A stretch of DNA of 64,000 nt, taken from assembly GCF_036169555.1 (NCBI RefSeq), contig NZ_CP108032.1, positions 8,060,001-8,124,000 on the forward strand, read 5' to 3'. This stretch comes from Streptomyces sp. NBC_00306. GTDB taxonomy: Bacteria; Actinomycetota; Actinomycetes; Streptomycetales; Streptomycetaceae. This document shows positions 63,309 through 64,000 of this stretch, in pieces. The notes under the pieces are model-generated. The model searched no databases, was not told where the DNA came from, and saw only the letters and a program-made list of their open reading frames with translations. The position numbers and the translations under genes were made by a program. Numbering within the stretch: the stretch's first letter is position 1; every line of letters begins with the position of its first letter.

Positions 63309-64000
63309 ATGAGTGCTTCTGGGGATGTGCCGGTGTCACGTCGTGGTCCGAAGTTGGAACCGTTGTTGTTGTCGCCTGATGAGCGTGTGGTGTTGGAGCG
63401 TTGGGCTCGTAGGGCGTCATCCGCGCAGGCGGTGGCCTTGCGGGCCCGCATCGTGTTGGCATGTGATGGTGCTGACGTGCCGCCGATTGTCGTGGTGGCA
63501 CGCGAGTTACATATCGCGGCGGACACGGTCCGCAAGTGGCGTCGCCGGTTTTTGGCCGCACGGTTGGACGGGCTGGTGGATGAGCCTCGGCCGGGCCGGC
63601 CGCCCACCATCAGCGTGGACCAGGTGGAGGCGGTCGTGGTCAGCACGCTGGAGGAAATCCCGAAGAACGCCACTCACTGGTCGCGTTCGTCGATGGCGGA
63701 CCGCAGTGGCTTGTCGAAGTCGACGGTGGGCCGGATCTGGCGCAGGTTCCAGCTCAAGCCGCATTTGAGCGACACGTTCAAGCTGTCGACCGATCCGCTG
63801 TTCGTGGAGAAGGTCTACGACGTGGTGGGGCTGTATTTCAACCCGCCCGAAGGAGCGGTGGTGCTGTCGGTGGACGAGAAGTCTCAGATCCAGGCCTTGG
63901 ATCGCTCTCAGCCTGTGCTGCCGATGATGCCCGGCATGCCCGAGCGCCGCACTCACGATTACGTCCGCAACGGTCTGACCACCTTGTTCGCGGCCTTTGA
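63309..64000 (+). CDS. IS630-family transposase, runs off the window
   Basis: At least 230 residues from the ATG at 63309. An N-terminal helix-turn-helix (ARELHIAADTVRKWRRRFLA) and linker (VDEPRPGRPPTIS) are followed by the second HTH region (RSGLSKSTVGRIWRRFQLKP) and the start of the DDE domain with catalytic Asp in VLSVDEKSQIQALDRSQP. These are classic IS630 features. The gene is intact as far as seen; several TTG codons give slightly lower GC than neighbours. Confidence 0.93.
   Translation, partial: MSASGDVPVSRRGPKLEPLLLSPDERVVLERWARRASSAQAVALRARIVLACDGADVPPIVVVARELHIAADTVRKWRRRFLAARLDGLVDEPRPGRPPTISVDQVEAVVVSTLEEIPKNATHWSRSSMADRSGLSKSTVGRIWRRFQLKPHLSDTFKLSTDPLFVEKVYDVVGLYFNPPEGAVVLSVDEKSQIQALDRSQPVLPMMPGMPERRTHDYVRNGLTTLFAAF

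Noticed and set aside
1..64000. CRISPR array
   Set aside because: No regularly spaced short direct repeats were seen; the repeats found are hairpins, a 53-bp pair and IS copies.

Overview
The window is high-GC actinobacterial DNA, almost certainly from a Streptomyces or close relative. The evidence is codon use, several small protein families known mainly from Streptomyces (DUF6381, DUF6131, DUF5133, DUF6286, DUF4235/DUF3618) and IS elements of Streptomyces type. The left two thirds is mostly intact accessory and stress-response genes. The right third (about 43-63 kb) is littered with broken genes, IS copies and duplicated fragments, as expected of a chromosome arm or a linear plasmid.

Layout. 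0-9.6 kb: a translationally coupled rsbQ-rsbP-rsbV-like signalling operon (hydrolase, PAS-PP2C phosphatase, STAS antagonist), a three-gene SDR-ADH-SDR dehydrogenase operon, an SRPBCC/FAD-oxidoreductase pair and a HemK-like methyltransferase. 9.8-17 kb: a DUF6131 micro-membrane protein, a DUF2243-CtaG pair, a second STAS protein, an isochorismatase-like hydrolase, a CBS protein, and a large molybdopterin oxidoreductase with a coupled small partner. 17.8-24 kb: a large-subunit catalase behind a sigmaB-type promoter, a FUSC transporter, the initiator tRNA and its terminator, and a truncated phosphatase. 24.6-32.2 kb: an IS5-type remnant, a CBS protein, cold-shock protein, DUF2231-Rieske protein, RibD-like reductase, YceI and a complete IS110-family element. 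32.2-39.2 kb: cytochrome oxidase subunit I with a small membrane partner, hemolysin III, DUF4235/DUF3618 with a broken holin gene, and YihY/BrkB. 39.8-43.9 kb: two micro-membrane proteins and an Asp23/AmaP envelope-stress cluster in which two of the genes are frameshifted.

44-64 kb: an epoxide-hydrolase-like exported protein, two DUF5133 paralogues carrying the same promoter, a phd/doc-like toxin-antitoxin pair with a damaged toxin, DUF3140/DUF2945, an RsbW-like ATPase, and many pseudogenes. Two 856-bp IS5-family copies, each flanked by TTA, interrupt an ATP-dependent DNA ligase gene and a Ppx/GppA phosphatase gene. An IS630-family transposase runs off the right edge.

Unifying theme (inference): several transcription units carry sequences resembling the Streptomyces sigmaB consensus (GNNT, 14-16 nt, GGGTAC/T). 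The best is before the catalase; others precede the SDR operon, the SRPBCC/FAD pair, the molybdopterin enzyme, ctaD and both DUF5133 genes. With the Rsb-type regulators at the left end and an RsbW-like ATPase at the right, the region reads as a sigmaB-type general-stress island, now partly decayed by transposition. Family calls rest on recognised motifs; no database search was possible.
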